Source of the DNA: CBDCCT01 sp965214995
GTDB lineage: Bacteria; Deinococcota; Deinococci; Deinococcales; Trueperaceae
DNA length: 64,000 nucleotides
Assembly (NCBI GenBank): GCA_965214995.1
Contig: CBDCCT010000002.1
Location: forward strand, 372,001 to 436,000
Direction: 5' to 3'
Shown here: positions 23,501-34,405 of the stretch, in pieces
Layout: each line of letters begins with the position of its first letter
How positions within the stretch are numbered: the stretch's first letter is position 1
The notes under the pieces: model-generated
Seen by the model: the letters and a program-made list of their open reading frames with translations, nothing else
Told to the model about the DNA's origin: nothing
Databases searched by the model: none
Made by a program: the position numbers and the translations under genes

Positions 23501-24480
23501 TGATTCAGGTAGTCAACCATTGCCCCTGGGTCGCCAATAGAGGTAAGAGGAGTGTTCTCGCGTAGAGACGCTTCGAACGGCTCGATAGCTTTGACACGTG
23601 CATGAGCTACTCTGTAAGACCTCAAAAGCTCTGCCCATAGGTTAGAAGAGGTAAGAAGTGACAGTTAGTCAATCATCGTAAGCATACCGTGATATTTCGG
23701 TTCTAGTTTCTCTAATTTTCGTAGTCGTGTCCTAACTTCCATAGGTAGCTCGCCTTTGGATTGTGAGTCTCCCTCCTTTGCACCGTTTGCGGACCGCTCG
23801 CGAGATAAAATCTTAACGTCTTTCGCATCCTGCTCCTTATCTTCCTCTTTACTCCTATCTCTCTCCTTCAGCGCTCCTAGCATGTCCTTTTCATTGTCCT
23901 CGACGCTCGGTTCTTCTTTTGTAACAATTAGTTTTTCGTCTCCATTCCCAGTCTTCTCCTGTGGCTCTTCCTGCTTCTTCTCATCCGGCTGCGGCTGCAA
24001 CTGCGACTGAGAGGGTACCTGTAGCTGCGACAACGACAACGACTCCGCGTCCGACTGTGTCTGCGGCAACGGAGTCCCGACCCGACTCAGTCCCTCGTCT
24101 CCCTCTCCAATCACAAACTCGGGGTCAAACTCTGCCGGATCAGGCTCACCTGCCGCTGCCGCGGTCCCGTCAACATTTGAACCATCTCTGCCCCTAGTGC
24201 CCGCATCTTTCTGTGGTGACGTTACGAGGCCCCGTCGTTGCGATTCTGAGCGACGTGAGGATGCATTCGGTCTGCTGGATGAGGAACGGGTTGCAGGAGG
24301 GGTGGATGCGGAGGATGCTGGGTTTGGTGTTGAGGCGCCGGTGCGTTGACGAGCTTGCTCTTCGGCAATGCGCGCATCGATGGCGTTGCGGAAGCGCTGG
24401 AAAGTGAGTTAGTATTCAGTTAAAGGCACTCTGGCGCTACTTGAAGGGCTTATAAATCGGATAGTTCATACCTGGAACAT
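20524..24480 (-). CDS. IMH1: GRIP-domain golgin, IMH1 type
   Basis: Long coiled-coil tether of the trans-Golgi, recruited by Arl1 through its C-terminal GRIP domain. Exons 24480-24472 (9 nt, MFQ), 24396-23688, 23630-21043, 20986-20634 and 20566-20524; 1233 aa. N-terminus MFQRFRNAIDARIAEEQARQR is typical of fungal IMH1-like golgins, followed by a Ser/Pro/Glu-rich disordered part. KLEPKYHELLRSYRVAHARV marks the start of heptad-rich coil that runs for about 800 residues, with one Lys-rich break (KKKGKKKKKGK). The GRIP domain is YLKNVLLQFVEQRDKKHQMQ then LVPVLGMLLQFDKKDEQKWM, including the Tyr needed for Arl1 binding. Long antisense frames opposite the coil are codon-bias shadows. Confidence 0.92.
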
Positions 24481-24880
24481 CTGAATCTATGATTAGATTT
24501 CTAGATTTGAAAAAGGAATCATCTCCGAATTTGAATGCGTAGAGGTGATTGTGCATAGAATAACGATTAGAAGAAGGATGTCAACCCCATCATTGAAGAA
24601 TTATAACTTTACGTTGCCGCAACTCCATCAAAGCTGACACCTTTTACGGAGTACGTACGGCGTCGTTGTTGCTCAGGGACAAAGAAGCTCAGGGCTTGGC
24701 ATGTTTGCTTCTCGTGTTTCGGCCTTCCCGTCGCCCTTACGCCATTAGGCCGAAATGCCAGAACCAGAATATGAAGCTCTAATACCACGCCAACTCAGAA
24801 GCTTTTATTTCTGAGATAATGCAGCTTCTGTTGATTAAAATAATCTGAAAAGCTTCACTGGCTTCTGACTTCTGAGCATA
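24481..24880. other. Divergent promoter IMH1 / LNP1
   Basis: 400-bp head-to-head promoter. A TACGGAGTAC site lies at 24645-24654, with GTACGTAC overlapping its right end. No gene. Confidence 0.5.
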
Positions 24881-26411
24881 ATGGTTTCTCTCTGGCCGTT
24901 CAAGGTACGTTGAACATACTTAGATAATTGATCTTCTTGCGTACTCTACCCATTCATGACCATAAATGATCTAATCGAAATTTGTATAAACAGGCCGAAG
25001 ACTCTGCCGCAACATATGAAAAAACTTTATCAAGTCTCGCAACCAAGATCGGACGCACATCTGCAAAGAACGATGCTCTCAGACAAGCCTCTCGCCGGGC
25101 GAAGGCCATGTGGACGCTCTACACCACATTCGCCTATATCTTTGCGCTTCTGATCCTGTTGCTTGTCATTGGCTGGGAGAACTGGCAGTGGGATGAGTAT
25201 GGAGCTGTGTTTGGAAGTCCGCTTCTGTGAGTAATGTCACTGAGTCCACACAAGTACTTTGTCATGGATGGGAATTGTACAATGTGTCCATAAGGTCTGG
25301 AGCGTATGATGAGCTGGATTTAACATGATAGCACAGAATATTCGGAGTCCGCTACGTTCTAAACGCATACTACACCTACCGCATCTCTTCCACCGAGGCC
25401 CATCTCACCACCCTCACTAAAGAGCGCGACGAGACGATCGAAAAGCTCAAAGCAGCAACAAAATACAACTCCATCAAACAACTCGTCGAGAAGTACGGCG
25501 ACGATCCCCTCCAACGCACACCACCATCAAACAAATCCTCTCCCAACGCCTCTACCACCAGACGAAAATCTGCCATGGGCAAAGACAACAGCAACGTCCG
25601 CAGAACCGGCTTCATGCCTCCACCAACAGCCAACATCCCCGTCAATCGGCCACCAAAGCAACAGCCCGCGTTTCTCCCCGAACAGCAGCAGCAAATGCTC
25701 GCAGCAAACGGACTCTCCGTCGGTCCATCTCCTCTCCAACAACGGCAGCAGCAACAACAGCTCCAATCTTCCACATACCCCCCTCAACCATCATCATCAT
25801 CACCAGCCCTAAACCTTCACTCCCGATACACTTCCTCTTCTGCCACTGCCACAGACACATTCCCTACATCGCACTGGTACGACCGCATTCTAGACGTCCT
25901 CCTCGGCGACGACGAAACGCAGCCCAAGAACCGGTTCGCGCTGATATGCGCCAGTTGCAGAATGGTGAACGGTCAGGCACCGCCGGGAACACGACAGTTA
26001 TCGGACGTGGGCAGGTGGAGATGTGCAAGCTGCATGGCGTGGAATGGGGTCGAGAGCGAGACGAAGGAGTTGGTGGATCGGATTCAGAGGGGGGTGGAGA
26101 TGGAGGAAAAGAAGAAGAAAGTTGATGGAAGGGATGATGGGAGTGATATGGTTGACCATGATGATGATAATGATATGGACGGGAGGGATGCAGATGCAGA
26201 TGCAGATGCAGACAAGCATGTGCCGCGAACACCGGAAGCAAAAGTCAAGGATGAGCAAGGCGATAGTGACGAGAGACTACGTCCTGAGTTACTAGAACTC
26301 TTGAAGAGTAAGAATACGGAAAACGATACGGCGAGCTCGATGGATTTGGACCGTGCAGAGATGCCACCGGCAATATCTACGAGGAGCATGAGGAGGAAAA
26401 ACAAGAAATGA
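24881..26411 (+). CDS. LNP1: Lunapark-type ER junction protein
   Basis: Lunapark stabilises three-way junctions of the tubular ER. Exons 24881-24904, 24994-25226 and 25337-26411; about 443 aa. First exon MVSLWPFK matches the family start (W-P-F/W). A coiled stretch (EKTLSSLATKI) precedes two membrane segments: LYTTFAYIFALLILLLVIGW and, after a short WENWQWDEYGAVFG loop, LLIFGVRYVLNAYYTY; a coil (LTKERDETIEKLKAATKYNS) follows. The middle is Gln/Pro-rich disorder. The zinc finger near residue 270-310 is ICASCRMVNGQAPPG...WRCASCMAWNG, four Cys in two CxxC pairs. The tail is acidic with an Asp-rich repeat (DADADADADK) and ends in basic RSMRRKNKK. Confidence 0.93.
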
Positions 26412-27418
26412 GCGAGAGTGTTTATTTGAGATGTTGCTTCTCGGATCTGATTCTTGCTGCGCTGCAGTCGTTGCTGAATCAACATTTTCTAGCTCCTCTG
26501 AAATAGTTATAAATTCGAAATCGTTAGACCTACTTAACTTCATTACAAGCTTGCCAAAAAGAAAAACGGCAAGAAAATTTCTAATGCAAATTTCCAACGT
26601 GTTTCATGTCTACGCGATAAAAGATTTTCAAACGGCCGAAGTAGCTATATATGCCAATACATCACATTTCAAATCTTACACATGATTTTAAATTCGTTCC
26701 AGATTTTTTAGAGACGTTGCACCGCTTCCAAATACCCTGAATATCCTACATTGCCCTCTACCACTTGGCACATAAATCCAGGTAGAAAAGAAAAAAAGGC
26801 CAGAAATAACCACCAATGTCGACAAGTATGTCAAAGGATCGTACAAACCCAGGGACTTCATGAAGATAGGAAAGACAAAATGAGGAGAAGACAGAAAGAA
26901 TGAAGCCAACAGCCAAGCTTAGCACGACCAACAAAAACAACAATTACAACAGATATAAGCCCAAAGCTGAAATCGAAAACCGGTAAGCTCTCTATGTACA
27001 AAACTGGCGGGGCTCGATTATCGGTTGCGAGACCATCTTTTATTCTTCCTCGGTAGCTCGTATTTTGCAGATGTGCCCTCTGATCAAGCGCAGATGTGTA
27101 GTGTCGTAGTTCATCGAATAAGCTGTGGGGCTATTCGAGGACGACGACTAAGCAGAGTAATTGCTGACGGAGCAGGAAAATATGTAGATGAGTTTCGCCG
27201 TGGATAAATAAAGGGTTCTCTCTTTACCCTATTTGCTGCTACCCGAAAGCCAAGAAAGCGGTAATGGTTCCGGAATAGAGTGCCAGGCTATGCTGGACGC
27301 TACTATGCCGCTTGAATCGAGGGTGACGTTTGCATTGCTATACATGGGTCAGTACACTATTTCGAAAATGATGAAGGCAAAAGTGGCAAACTGTAAATCC
27401 AAAGGTTCTGATTGACAA
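26412..27418. other. Convergent spacer LNP1 / bZIP gene
   Basis: About 1 kb holding both 3' UTRs. No gene or strong repeat seen. Confidence 0.45.
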
Positions 27419-28532
27419 TCACAAAGTAAACGCACCTCCGACAGCTAGAGGATCGTCGCTCTTCTGCCTCTTCGACGGATACTCCGCACCCGCGCCGAAC
27501 ATTCCATCTTCATTTCCATGCTTGTTCGCAGCTGCAGAAGCAGCAGCACCGTTACCACTGACGCCACCTCCTCCATTGCTGCCCTGCCCGACGCCCGACG
27601 CAGCATGCGCCACACCAACACCAATCTCGTTGGCCTCCGCTGCCGCTTGTACAGCTGCAGCTTGAAGTTGGCTGACGGCGCTCGATGCCATTGATGCCGT
27701 CGGTGCAGCCCCTGGGTGAGGAACACCGTCTGTTGATCCTGGGTGTTGAAGATTAATGTTTGCTGGCGGCTGAGGATATTCGCCCTGTGATTCGAGAAGC
27801 CGTGACTGTAGGTTAATGATGTAATCTCGGAGCTGATAGTTTTCTTGTTGAACTGCTTGATACTGGTCTGCTAGTTCCTTGTATTCTTCAAGCTCGGCCT
27901 TTAGTTTCTTAATGTACTCTTCTTTTCGTTGTCGGAATGCTCGCTGCCATACCAGTCAGTGTATAGTAACGAGATGCATCAACCAAAATTCAGTATTATG
28001 TGATGGTATATGAGAATTAAGACAAAATATTGCATGTAGAAAGCGCACAAGCCATGAGTCATAGCACTTCACGGCAACCGTGCTTCGACATGTACGTACC
28101 TGAGCCGCGCGATTCTGGGCTGCCCGCTTTGATGTCGACAGTTCCCGCCTCCCCTTCCGAGGATCTCCTAAGGGATCATCGCCAACGCTCTCTCCCCCAC
28201 TCAACGGGTAAGGAGGTGCTCCGATGGCAGGATCAATATGCGCTTCTTGAGCTGTTGCGACATGAAGAGGACGAAGGTTATCATGAGGTGAGGTCTGAGG
28301 AACGTTGGGCTGTTGCGTGCCTGCCTGGGCAACGGCGAGAAGATGCTCTCTTAAGTCTGACGAACGGCAAAGTGTAAGTAAACCATGCAAAGTCGCCAAA
28401 GAAAAAATAATGAAGGCTCAACGACTCGCATACTTAATTCAAACCGAGGAGAGGACTCCTGAAAGGTCTCCTGTCAGTAAGGGTGTCTACAGCTAGATGA
28501 TGAGTGATGCTTACCTGAGATGGTCGTTGCAT
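27419..28532 (-). CDS. AP-1/Yap-like bZIP transcription factor
   Basis: Nuclear DNA-binding protein of about 274 aa. Exons 28532-28515 (18 nt, MQRPSQ), 28458-28434 (25 nt, ESSPRFEL), 28356-28100 and 27943-27419. The basic region reads ELSTSKRAAQNRAAQ joined across a 156-nt intron to RAFRQRKEEYIKKL; NRAAQRAFR is the fungal Yap/Pap1-type DNA contact sequence. The zipper follows with Leu heptads in LKAELEEYKELADQYQAVQQ and ENYQLRDYIINLQSRLLESQ. Upstream LREHLLAVAQAGTQ is a conserved block found in a group of fungal bZIPs. The C-terminal part is Ala/Gly-rich with SKRQKSDD. No Cys-rich redox domain as in Yap1 is present, so it is a different member. The two small 5' exons rest on phase and signal quality. 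Confidence 0.85.
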
Positions 28533-29504
28533 TATGACTATTTTAGAACGTAACACAACGTCTCCGTGGCTAGTGACTTTTACGATTAGGTAGTGTTTGT
28601 GATCCGAAAGTATTGGATTGTTTTCTTAGGAAACGTCGATATATTATCCTTGAGCAACTTTCGCTTTTAGTGCACCACTTCTACCGATTGAAGGAAATCG
28701 CTGATGCGATGAAGGCGAGAAGCCTTGCTCAACGCGCGACGCAAGCTAGAAGACCTGTGAGTCTAACCTGTACGCTGTTCCTACTTTGTTAGAAGGATGA
28801 TGGAAATGAAGGAAGTAGACCGGAGGCCATGGGTTGATGAGCAACGATGGCGAGACGTTGCAATTCATTGCGAGAATGAAAAGAGTCTGAGAGACTAAAT
28901 GCAAAAGCAGAAGTATAATATAAATGAAGCTAATGGCGGATGATTGTGGGCGTAACTCACTCCACTCGCTGATGCAAATGTTTCTGAAGCTCTCGATATG
29001 TTCCTCCACCAGATGCCTTTCCTACTTTGACTGGCTGACGTGAATAATCAATGCTGACTCAGGCTGGCTTTTTAAGCAGGACGACAGCCAATATATGGCG
29101 GGGCAGGGAGTGTCACGTGATATTTGAGGCAATTGCCATTTTGGCAATGTTTGGATTACTAATCAATCTGCTTATCTGACTTACGTTGGACCAACTCATC
29201 ACTTTCATTGCACCAGTCAATACTTGCTCCTATCATATAATACTATCCATTTGGCTAAGTCATATATATGCGACAATTAGGATATTACTAATCTATCAGA
29301 AAAGGGACAGTAGAGTTTGGTCAATGAAAAAATCGTAAAATCCAAATTCATCTTTCGAGTGAACCAAAAAGCAAAATGCAGGCGTAAAGAAGAGACAAAC
29401 GCCATTGGATATAGACAAACATGAACATTGCTGTCGGGCTTTTATTACAACACCGATTGTCAATTGATCTATCAGGTATGATGTTTTTTAGCAAAAAAAA
29501 TCGT
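28533..29504. other. bZIP promoter and ERG25 3' region
   Basis: About 970 bp with no convincing gene. A minus-strand frame at 28746-29009 has a hydrophobic middle but no ATG context or neighbouring exon. 29040-29110 has a GC-richer patch. Confidence 0.4.
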
Positions 29505-30595
29505 TCAAGCAGCCTTCTTTGCTCCAACAATCTTCTGATCTCTTCTGCGCTTCCTTGCCTCCGGGCTTGTGTCTGTATCAAGCAGGAAATCCCACCATCG
29601 GAATGAACTTGCATAATTGCCCACAAATTTCTCATGGTGCACATCGTGATGATCCGCGCCAGCCCAGAATGGAAGCCAATGATGCAAGCTCCAAGGGAAC
29701 TCATAACCGCTGTGCGCATCGATAGCCTGGAAAAGCCGCAGCGTAATCCATACGTACATGGTCAAAATGTGAAGGTCGCCTGTAAGCGCGCTCCATAGAA
29801 TCGGTGACCCTACAGTTCCAAGCCCTAAAAGCATGACTTCGATCGGCGAAGCGTACTCTGCAGCCAAGCCAAATGGTGCACTGTACTGGTGATGTATCTT
29901 GTGAATGTTGCGATACAGCGGGCCCCAATGTATGCACCGATGCATCCAGTAATGCCATGTGTCCTCCATCACGAAAAAGACGGCTATCTGCAGAGCCATG
30001 TTCAGCAGGGATGGGAATGGCACACCAGTTTGCAGGCCAAAGTACTGTGCCATAGGGTGAAAGAGCCTATATCAAATCACTAAGCATATGCCCTGTAAGC
30101 TCGAGTGAAAACATACCATATTTGTGGCAACTCCACAGTAAAGTGGCTTAATAGAACTAGTTTCGCACAATTCCATTGTTCTTGGGCTGTAGGCATCTTT
30201 TGCTGTTTTCAAGGGTAAAAGTCAGCATTTTAAATATGTTGACTCCTTTAAGTCTTTGACAAATAGCTAAACGTACGTGTTGGATTTTGTATTTTCTAAA
30301 ATATGGCACATGATCGATAATCATCCATGGAAAGACACTGCGTCCAAAATACACAATCTCGTGCATCAGGAAGGACATGATGCCCGTCGCCAGAACATCA
30401 TTTTGCATGTACGCGTACCAGGCCGCCCATAGCCGCTCAAAATAATTAAGCTGAACATTGTATTTAGATATTTCGTCGAATTGGCCCCAATATGACGACG
30501 GCTCTGCTGTAGGTACAGCAGCGTAAAGGCTTGTTGCGTTCCTTCAATTTGCATTAGCGTATGAACAAATGGTCTTACATCAGCCAGTCTTACAT
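29505..30595 (-). CDS. ERG25: C-4 methylsterol oxidase
   Basis: ER membrane diiron oxygenase that oxidises the C-4 methyl groups of sterols in ergosterol synthesis. Coding exons: AT at 30595-30594, then 30541-30277, 30202-30117 and 30066-29505; 304 aa. The start codon is split AT|G by a 52-nt intron with donor GTAAGA, giving MNATSLYAAVPTAEPSS, a usual Erg25 N-terminus; total length fits the family. Histidine boxes: HRCIH (HxxxH), HKIHH (HxxHH) and HDVHH (HxxHH). Hydrophobic segments lie at GIMSFLMHEIVYFGRSVFPW, ALQIAVFFVM and around the TVGSPILW stretch. C-terminus ends KKAA; KKxx-like, consistent with ER retrieval. A second identical donor 15 nt downstream would also leave AT. Confidence 0.9.
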
Positions 30596-31065
30596 TACGT
30601 GAAGACAGAAGACAGGAGCTTCTTACACCCTTTATTTATCGACGAGCATCAGATCTATACCAAAGAAATCGTGCTTAGGAGGTAAAACCAGTTGTGAAGT
30701 TTGAGGAGAATTAACAAGCAAAGATGGAATTGAACGGCCTGTGCAGGTGTGCATCGCCACAGGGATCTGTAAGACAACTCCCTGATTGGCTGGGTCGGAG
30801 TACCTGCGTCATTCACTAAATCTGTTGAGACTAAGTGGTTTTACGTCACGCTCGTATAGGAATACCATCATTTCTGATAAATATGAATTATCTGCGAAAA
30901 GAATTTTTGATATTATCACTAAAATTTGGTTGATTTAAGTGAACCGTCCACATAAGAGACTATACGAAAAATAATCTTAAAAGTATTTATTCAGAACAAG
31001 AAGCAAAGTCTCAAAACATTATTTTTCTTTCATACAACTCATTGCACATATACTCCATTGCGCGT
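30596..31065. other. ERG25 promoter and LRR-gene 3' region
   Basis: Contains a CCAAT box in reverse orientation (ATTGG near 30785-30789) and a CGGAGTAC site at 30797-30804, both about 200 bp upstream of the ERG25 start. The remainder, 30830-31065, is AT-rich. No gene. Confidence 0.45.
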
Positions 31066-33683
31066 TCATTCTGGAATCTTTGTCCTAAGCCAAGCAAGTA
31101 ACGCTGCCGTACCTTTCTCCAGTACTCTGTAATTAGGCACTCGAAAAGCATTACCGTCGACCTCCAAGCTTTTCAATGAGCCTTCAAGTAAGCCTATCTC
31201 TGGTGGTAGATAGGAAATGTTATTACGACTTAAATTAGCAGCACTAAGCCCAGTAAGTGCCTCAGTCGATAGACTGTCAACCTTGTTGTCTGAAGCGTCA
31301 AATGATAAGAGGAAAGGATACTTCTCTTTCAGAACTGGTAGCGTTCCTTTGATTCTGTTACGACTTATATCCATGCACTGAAGTCTAGGAGCGTCGAGAA
31401 ATCTTGTGACGTCGTCAAAAGTCGATATCATGTTCATTTGTAGCTTGATCTCTCGGAGGGCAGGAAATTCAACATCAGTATCGAATGCATTTTGCAGATG
31501 ATTATTTGAAACATCAAGAATTTTCAATGTTGAGCAGGCTTGTAGAGCAGATGGAATGTATGAGGAATCTAATTTATTCAGTCGTATCTCAGAAACAGCA
31601 CTCTGTGACACAAGTGATGCAAATTCATCTTCCTCGAGATCTGAAATATCATTGCCAGTTAAGCTTACTATGCTGGACCCTTGAAATTTTGAATCAAGTT
31701 CTCCCGCCTTTTGAATTCTAGGTTTATTTTCATGCTCCTGCAGATCGGACTCTTCAGCTTGCACAGCTCCATGTAGACGGCAAGCAAGACCAGCTTTCAG
31801 ATCCGCAGTACTCATTGTCAAGAATTTCCTCTCTCGTAAAGGATTGGCAGCCACGTGCAATGACTGCAAATTATCCATCAAGCAGACGTTTTCATCAAGA
31901 GTTACAATATCATTTCCAGTGAAATCTCCGATTCTTAATTCGCTTAGCGAGGTAAATCCATGAGGAAAGCACGTTAACTTGTTCTCATTAGCTTTTAGCG
32001 TATGTAATCTCGAGCATTTAGTCAAGTCAGGTATTGAAGAAATCTTATTGTAAGAAATATCAAGTGCGCACAAAGCGGGAAAGGGTAGAATGTCGGTATC
32101 GATGATGCTCGTCAGCGAATTATTAGCTACTTCCAGAGTAGAAAGTGATGGAAAGGTAACGTTTGGCCGAAATAAGGTCCCAAACATCGAGTTATTTGAC
32201 AGTATCAGCCTGGTCAAGGATGTAGTTCCCACATATGAACTAGGCAGAGCCGCAATTCGATTTTTAGACATGTCGAGGTTTCGTAGTTTCGAAAGTCTTG
32301 AGATTGTCTGTGGCAACTCATTGATCTTATTTGACGAAAAGTCAAGCATCTCCATATTCTCTAGTGATACTATTTTTTCTGATAGACTTCCCTCAATACT
32401 GTTTTCTACCATTTTGAGTTCCGTCAAGCCTCCAATCTGGCTCACTGTATCTACTGTAAGATTTGATAACTGATTTCTTGACTACCGATAGTGTATTAGT
32501 AGTTGCTAGTAGCTCAAGAAGCTTGACTTACAAGATTCAAAGACTTTAGATATTCTAGCTTTCGCATTCCCAGCGTTAGTGATTTTAACTTATTGCCTTG
32601 AAGCTCTAATTTTTTTAAACTTCGGAACAGTAAGCCTTTTGGGCTGTCGTTCTCAGTTACATCTTCGTTCTCTATGTCTGGGAACAGGTCCTCGGATAGC
32701 TGTTCAATCTCGTTGTATGCGGCATTCATATGAACAAGATCAACAGAGCTAACCCAATCATCCGTAGTTGTCCCTACGTCATACAAATTCAGAACGTCCC
32801 TTGGAATTTCCTGAAAGCCTAGAGACGATATATTTAGCCGCCCAGTAACCCGTGCTGCTTCGAGGCGCTTCTGTAGCAGAGTTTTCGTTCCCTTGGTACT
32901 CTGACCAAACGGATCTATCCAGTCCCCTGCATCATGATTGTCCAAGTTAGTGTGGCCGGATTGAGTGGGTGAATTAGCTATTGGTTTACGCTTAGCAGCC
33001 TTTGCCTTTGCCAACTGTTCTCGAAATGCTGCTGATGAACTTGATACTTTGCGAGGAGGCGATTGCTTAGTCGCATTGTTCATCTTATGTTCATCATGCG
33101 CTACTTTACTATCATGCATTTTTGCTACTAGCCTTGGTTGGGCTGCCCTTTTGCTGAATGCTGTCTGTGATACCATTGAAGCTTTACCGCTGGATGCGCT
33201 ATCTTTCACAGAGTGCTGTAGAGTGGTATTTTCTCTGTGTGGCGATTGGAATTTTTTCCGAGTTCCCATGGTTGTCACAGCATTTATATTTCGACCTGTG
33301 TATGACGGACCATCATTTTCACTGCGAGCTTCGCCGTGTGCAATACCTGAACTACCTCGTCTCGATCCTGTCTGACTCAGGTCTTCCGCGACAGAACCTG
33401 AGGATGATACTCGCGAGGCTCTATGAATCTTAAACTGTTGACTGCATCTCGCTGCAGTGACTTCCTTTTGTTTGACTTGACGCTCATTGTGGGCAGTCAA
33501 TATCTTTAACCTTGAGGTACCTGTGGCCGTCACACTCCCAGTAGCCGCATTTGTCTTCACAGTCTGGCAAGCTTCTAATGTCGCAGACTGGCTCTGATCC
33601 TTAAACGTCGGCTTTGGAAGCCTTGACAGCCGTGGTAAGCCGGTCGGTTTTGCATTGCGAAGCTCATGGTTGCCATTATCCAT
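31066..33683 (-). CDS. Leucine-rich repeat protein (LRRC40-like)
   Basis: 855-aa protein with exons 33683-32532 and 32481-31066 (50-nt intron between LNL and SRNQLSNLT). Residues 1 to about 270 are polar, basic and low in hydrophobics, probably disordered, with AFREQLAKAKAAKRKPI near 225. From about residue 275 (GRLNISSLGFQEIPRDVLNL) to the end come LRR repeats of the LxxLxLSxNxIxxLP type, for instance LEMLDFSSNKINELPQTISR and LCALDISYNKISSIPDL. The order of disordered head, LRR, then final WLRTKIPE resembles animal LRRC40 and its fungal relatives. No kinase, cyclase or F-box domain is attached. Function unknown, presumably protein binding. Confidence 0.8.
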
Positions 33684-34405
33684 GAGATCGATAAGATCTT
33701 CAGTAACTGTAAAAATTCCTCATCCCTGGCAGTTGATCAGACTCGATCTATCCTAAGTAGATTTTATTACTGACCACAATTAATTTAAAGTAATTCAGTC
33801 TTTATTAAAAGAAGGGTCCAACAAACATGTATGAAACCCGATGCATCTCGTTGCTTGTGAAACAGAACGAACTAACCGCTTGGGGGTTAGAGTGATTTGT
33901 GTAGGGCTTCGTGGGCTTCTTGGCAACTGTCCACCCTCCACCTCCAAGCTTCACTTGTCCTTTAATGCTAATAGATCTCAGTTGCAGCATCTCACTCCAG
34001 GGTATCACGAAGGCAAATAATTGCACGAAAAACAGTGGCTATCTTACAATTGATCCTAAGAATACGGCAGATTTATCGATACAAGTTGTACCTTTCCAGA
34101 AATAGCGTGCACCTTGAGAAATCTACAAGTAGAAAAAAGGCTGGAAGGAGGCTGGTATTTCAAGCGATCACAATAGTTTGGCGCGCACATGGCAACATCT
34201 CAAAGCCGAGACAACAAATGAAACTACGGAACAAGAGAACGTTGTGACTAAAAGATACTCAAAAAACCTCTACTATATTCGTTGCCCGCCGGATTTTGCG
34301 TCTAACTGCCGTACAAGTCGTTAAGAGCATCTGACGAACCAAATATTTCGCCAATCGTCTCGGTAGCTTAGAATTGCAGCAAGCTTAATAAGTGCTCTGG
34401 TCTAG
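33684..34405. other. Divergent promoter, LRR protein / coiled-coil protein
   Basis: 722 bp between head-to-head genes. Small open frames on both strands (33805-34026 minus, 34035-34247 plus) lack motifs and the minus one begins with GTG. I see no gene. Confidence 0.4.

Noticed and set aside
22730..23503. Long plus-strand open frame (257 codons) opposite IMH1, with others at 21133-21672 and 21887-22087
   Set aside because: Antisense shadow of Glu/Lys/Leu coiled-coil codons; Ser/Phe-rich translation without motif, and the minus strand is a clear golgin with GRIP domain.
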